DNA of 15,354 bases, from assembly GCA_903907665.1 (NCBI GenBank), contig CAIVOW010000104.1, positions 1-15,354 of the forward strand. Direction: 5' to 3'. Positions 14,986-15,354 of this stretch are shown one piece after another. Position numbers and translations under genes: made by a program. Position 1 is the stretch's first letter. Every line of letters starts with the position of its first letter. The DNA comes from an uncultured Actinomycetes bacterium. GTDB taxonomy: Bacteria > Actinomycetota > Actinomycetes > Nanopelagicales > Nanopelagicaceae. The notes under the pieces were generated by a model. It was not told where the DNA came from and made no database searches. It worked only from the letters and a program-made list of their open reading frames with translations.

Positions 14986-15012
14986 ACTAGTTTTACTAGT
15001 TTCGCTAGTGGC
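14986..15012. repeat. Three 9-bp repeats forming a hairpin in the ssb leader
   Basis: ACTAGTTTT, ACTAGTTTC and GCTAGTGGC follow each other without gaps. The outer copies are also complementary: CACTAG (14985-14990) pairs with CTAGTG (15005-15010). In the ssb mRNA this hairpin would sit about 10 nt upstream of the Shine-Dalgarno. An AT-rich TATATT (15038-15033) just beyond is a possible -10 for ssb, without a -35 match. Confidence 0.7.
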
Positions 15013-15077
15013 ACATCTTTGGCCAGATTCGAAATATAAAAGGAGATAGTGAAAAGAACTGTGGAGAAGTTATCCTG

Positions 15078-15113
15078 TTGATCTGTTTGCTGATCTTTTT
15101 CCTGATCTGTTTG
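15078..15113. repeat. Three 12-bp tandem repeats between rrn and ssb
   Basis: The units are TTGATCTGTTTG, CTGATCTTTTTC and CTGATCTGTTTG; copies 1 and 3 differ at one base and copy 2 at two from copy 3. The strand read by rrn and ssb transcription is purine-rich (CAGATCAG). The array lies after the rrn terminator and about 115 bp upstream of ssb. No other feature explains it. Confidence 0.8.
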
Positions 15114-15130
15114 ATACAGGTGCAGAAATT

Positions 15131-15188
15131 AAAAAGGCCCCAACACATTCCAGTTTCACTTTCGTGAACCAGAGGCGTTGAGGCCTTT
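15131..15188 (-). terminator. Compound intrinsic terminator of the rrn operon
   Basis: Downstream of the 5S RNA, AAAGGCCTCAAC (15188-15177) pairs with GTTGGGGCCTTT (15144-15133), 12 bp with one G-U pair, followed by TTTTTAATTT. Nested inside is a second hairpin, GGTTCAC-GAAA-GTGAAAC (15170-15153), with one mismatch and a GAAA tetraloop. Strong terminators are expected after rRNA operons. Confidence 0.85.
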
Positions 15189-15197
15189 ATAAATGAA

Positions 15198-15315
15198 GTC
15201 CGGCGGCGATCTACTCTCCCACAAGGTCCCCCTTGCAGTACCATCGACGCTGAGAGGCTTAGCTTCCGGGTTCGGAATGGGACCGGGCGTTTCCCTCTCG
15301 CTATGGCCGCCGAAA
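15198..15315 (-). rRNA. rrf: 5S ribosomal RNA
   Basis: The minus strand reads as a complete actinobacterial 5S rRNA of about 118 nt. It has the conserved CCCGGTCCCATTCCGAAC loop, GGAAGCTAAGCC, GATGGTACTG and GTGGGAGAGTAG. The two ends pair over about 9 bp (TTCGGCGGC with GCCGCCGGA). The ends are estimated from this helix and may be off by one or two bases. Transcription direction means the 23S gene should lie just beyond the right edge. Confidence 0.95.
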
Positions 15316-15354
15316 CGCTTTCGAGTTTACGGCATTCATCGAGATATTTAGTTA
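15316..15354 (-). other. 23S-5S spacer at the right edge
   Basis: Thirty-nine bases upstream of the 5S RNA in the direction of transcription. No tRNA and no 23S 3' end are recognisable, so the spacer continues outside the window. Confidence 0.6.

Noticed and set aside
15060..15068. DnaA-box-like TGTGGAGAA
   Set aside because: One mismatch to the 9-bp consensus and no cluster of further boxes nearby, so an origin is not supported.
15045..15168. Hydrophobic peptide (LLICLLIFFLICLIQ) or DLF-repeat peptide on the plus strand
   Set aside because: Both come from the T-rich 12-bp repeats in different frames; neither has an ATG or GTG start in frame after a ribosome-binding site, and the region overlaps the rrn terminator.

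Overview
The window looks like a core-genome segment of a small-genome, mid-GC actinobacterium. The gene order tlyA-nadK-recN-pyrG-xerD, a ParA gene between xerD and scpA, then scpA-scpB-rluB-aroH-tyrA-cmk-der, is a classic actinobacterial order. The 5S rRNA also has the actinobacterial form. Hand counts give about 44-45% G+C in parA and in the middle of cmk-der, and 51-53% in tyrA and scpA. With the tight packing and overlapping genes this would suit a streamlined freshwater lineage such as Nanopelagicales (acI), but that is an inference and no taxonomic marker was compared. No CRISPR, insertion sequence, tRNA or phage gene was seen, and every long gene appears intact.

Layout, right to left, since nearly everything is on the minus strand. 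The right edge holds 23S-5S spacer (15316-15354), the 5S rRNA and a compound terminator, i.e. the end of an rrn operon. After a repeat-rich leader comes an SSB-like gene lacking the usual acidic tail. Next is one tight unit: a 42-residue protein (14434-14562), tlyA, nadK, recN, pyrG and xerD, most of them overlapping or within 7 nt of each other. Positions 7213-8534 hold the only plus-strand genes, a ParA ATPase and a ribbon-helix-helix-like partner, tail to tail with xerD and head to head with scpA. The minus strand resumes with scpA-scpB, a weak terminator, and rluB. A 244-bp spacer of about 30% G+C full of inverted repeats follows, then aroH-tyrA-cmk/der-pgsA-gcvH. The gcvH stop codon lies inside an array of 12-bp repeats. 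Beyond it is a good promoter firing out of the left edge into a gene cut by the window.

How the genes work together: SSB, RecN and XerD serve DNA protection, repair and chromosome-dimer resolution; ScpA/ScpB (kleisin complex with SMC) and the ParA pair serve chromosome organisation and segregation; RluB, TlyA and Der serve ribosome maturation; AroH and TyrA make phenylpyruvate/tyrosine precursors; Cmk and PyrG make CDP/CTP; NadK makes NADP; PgsA makes phospholipid; GcvH carries lipoyl intermediates of glycine cleavage.

Most notable: four transcription-unit heads (14562, parA, scpA, aroH) each have a TAnnnT -10 box only 6-7 nt before the start codon and no Shine-Dalgarno, the signature of leaderless mRNAs. 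The ParA/ribbon-helix-helix cassette is inverted relative to its neighbours, at a junction where G+C changes by about 9 points. I did not find a convincing wholly new system; the ParA pair and the short repeat arrays are the best candidates for follow-up.
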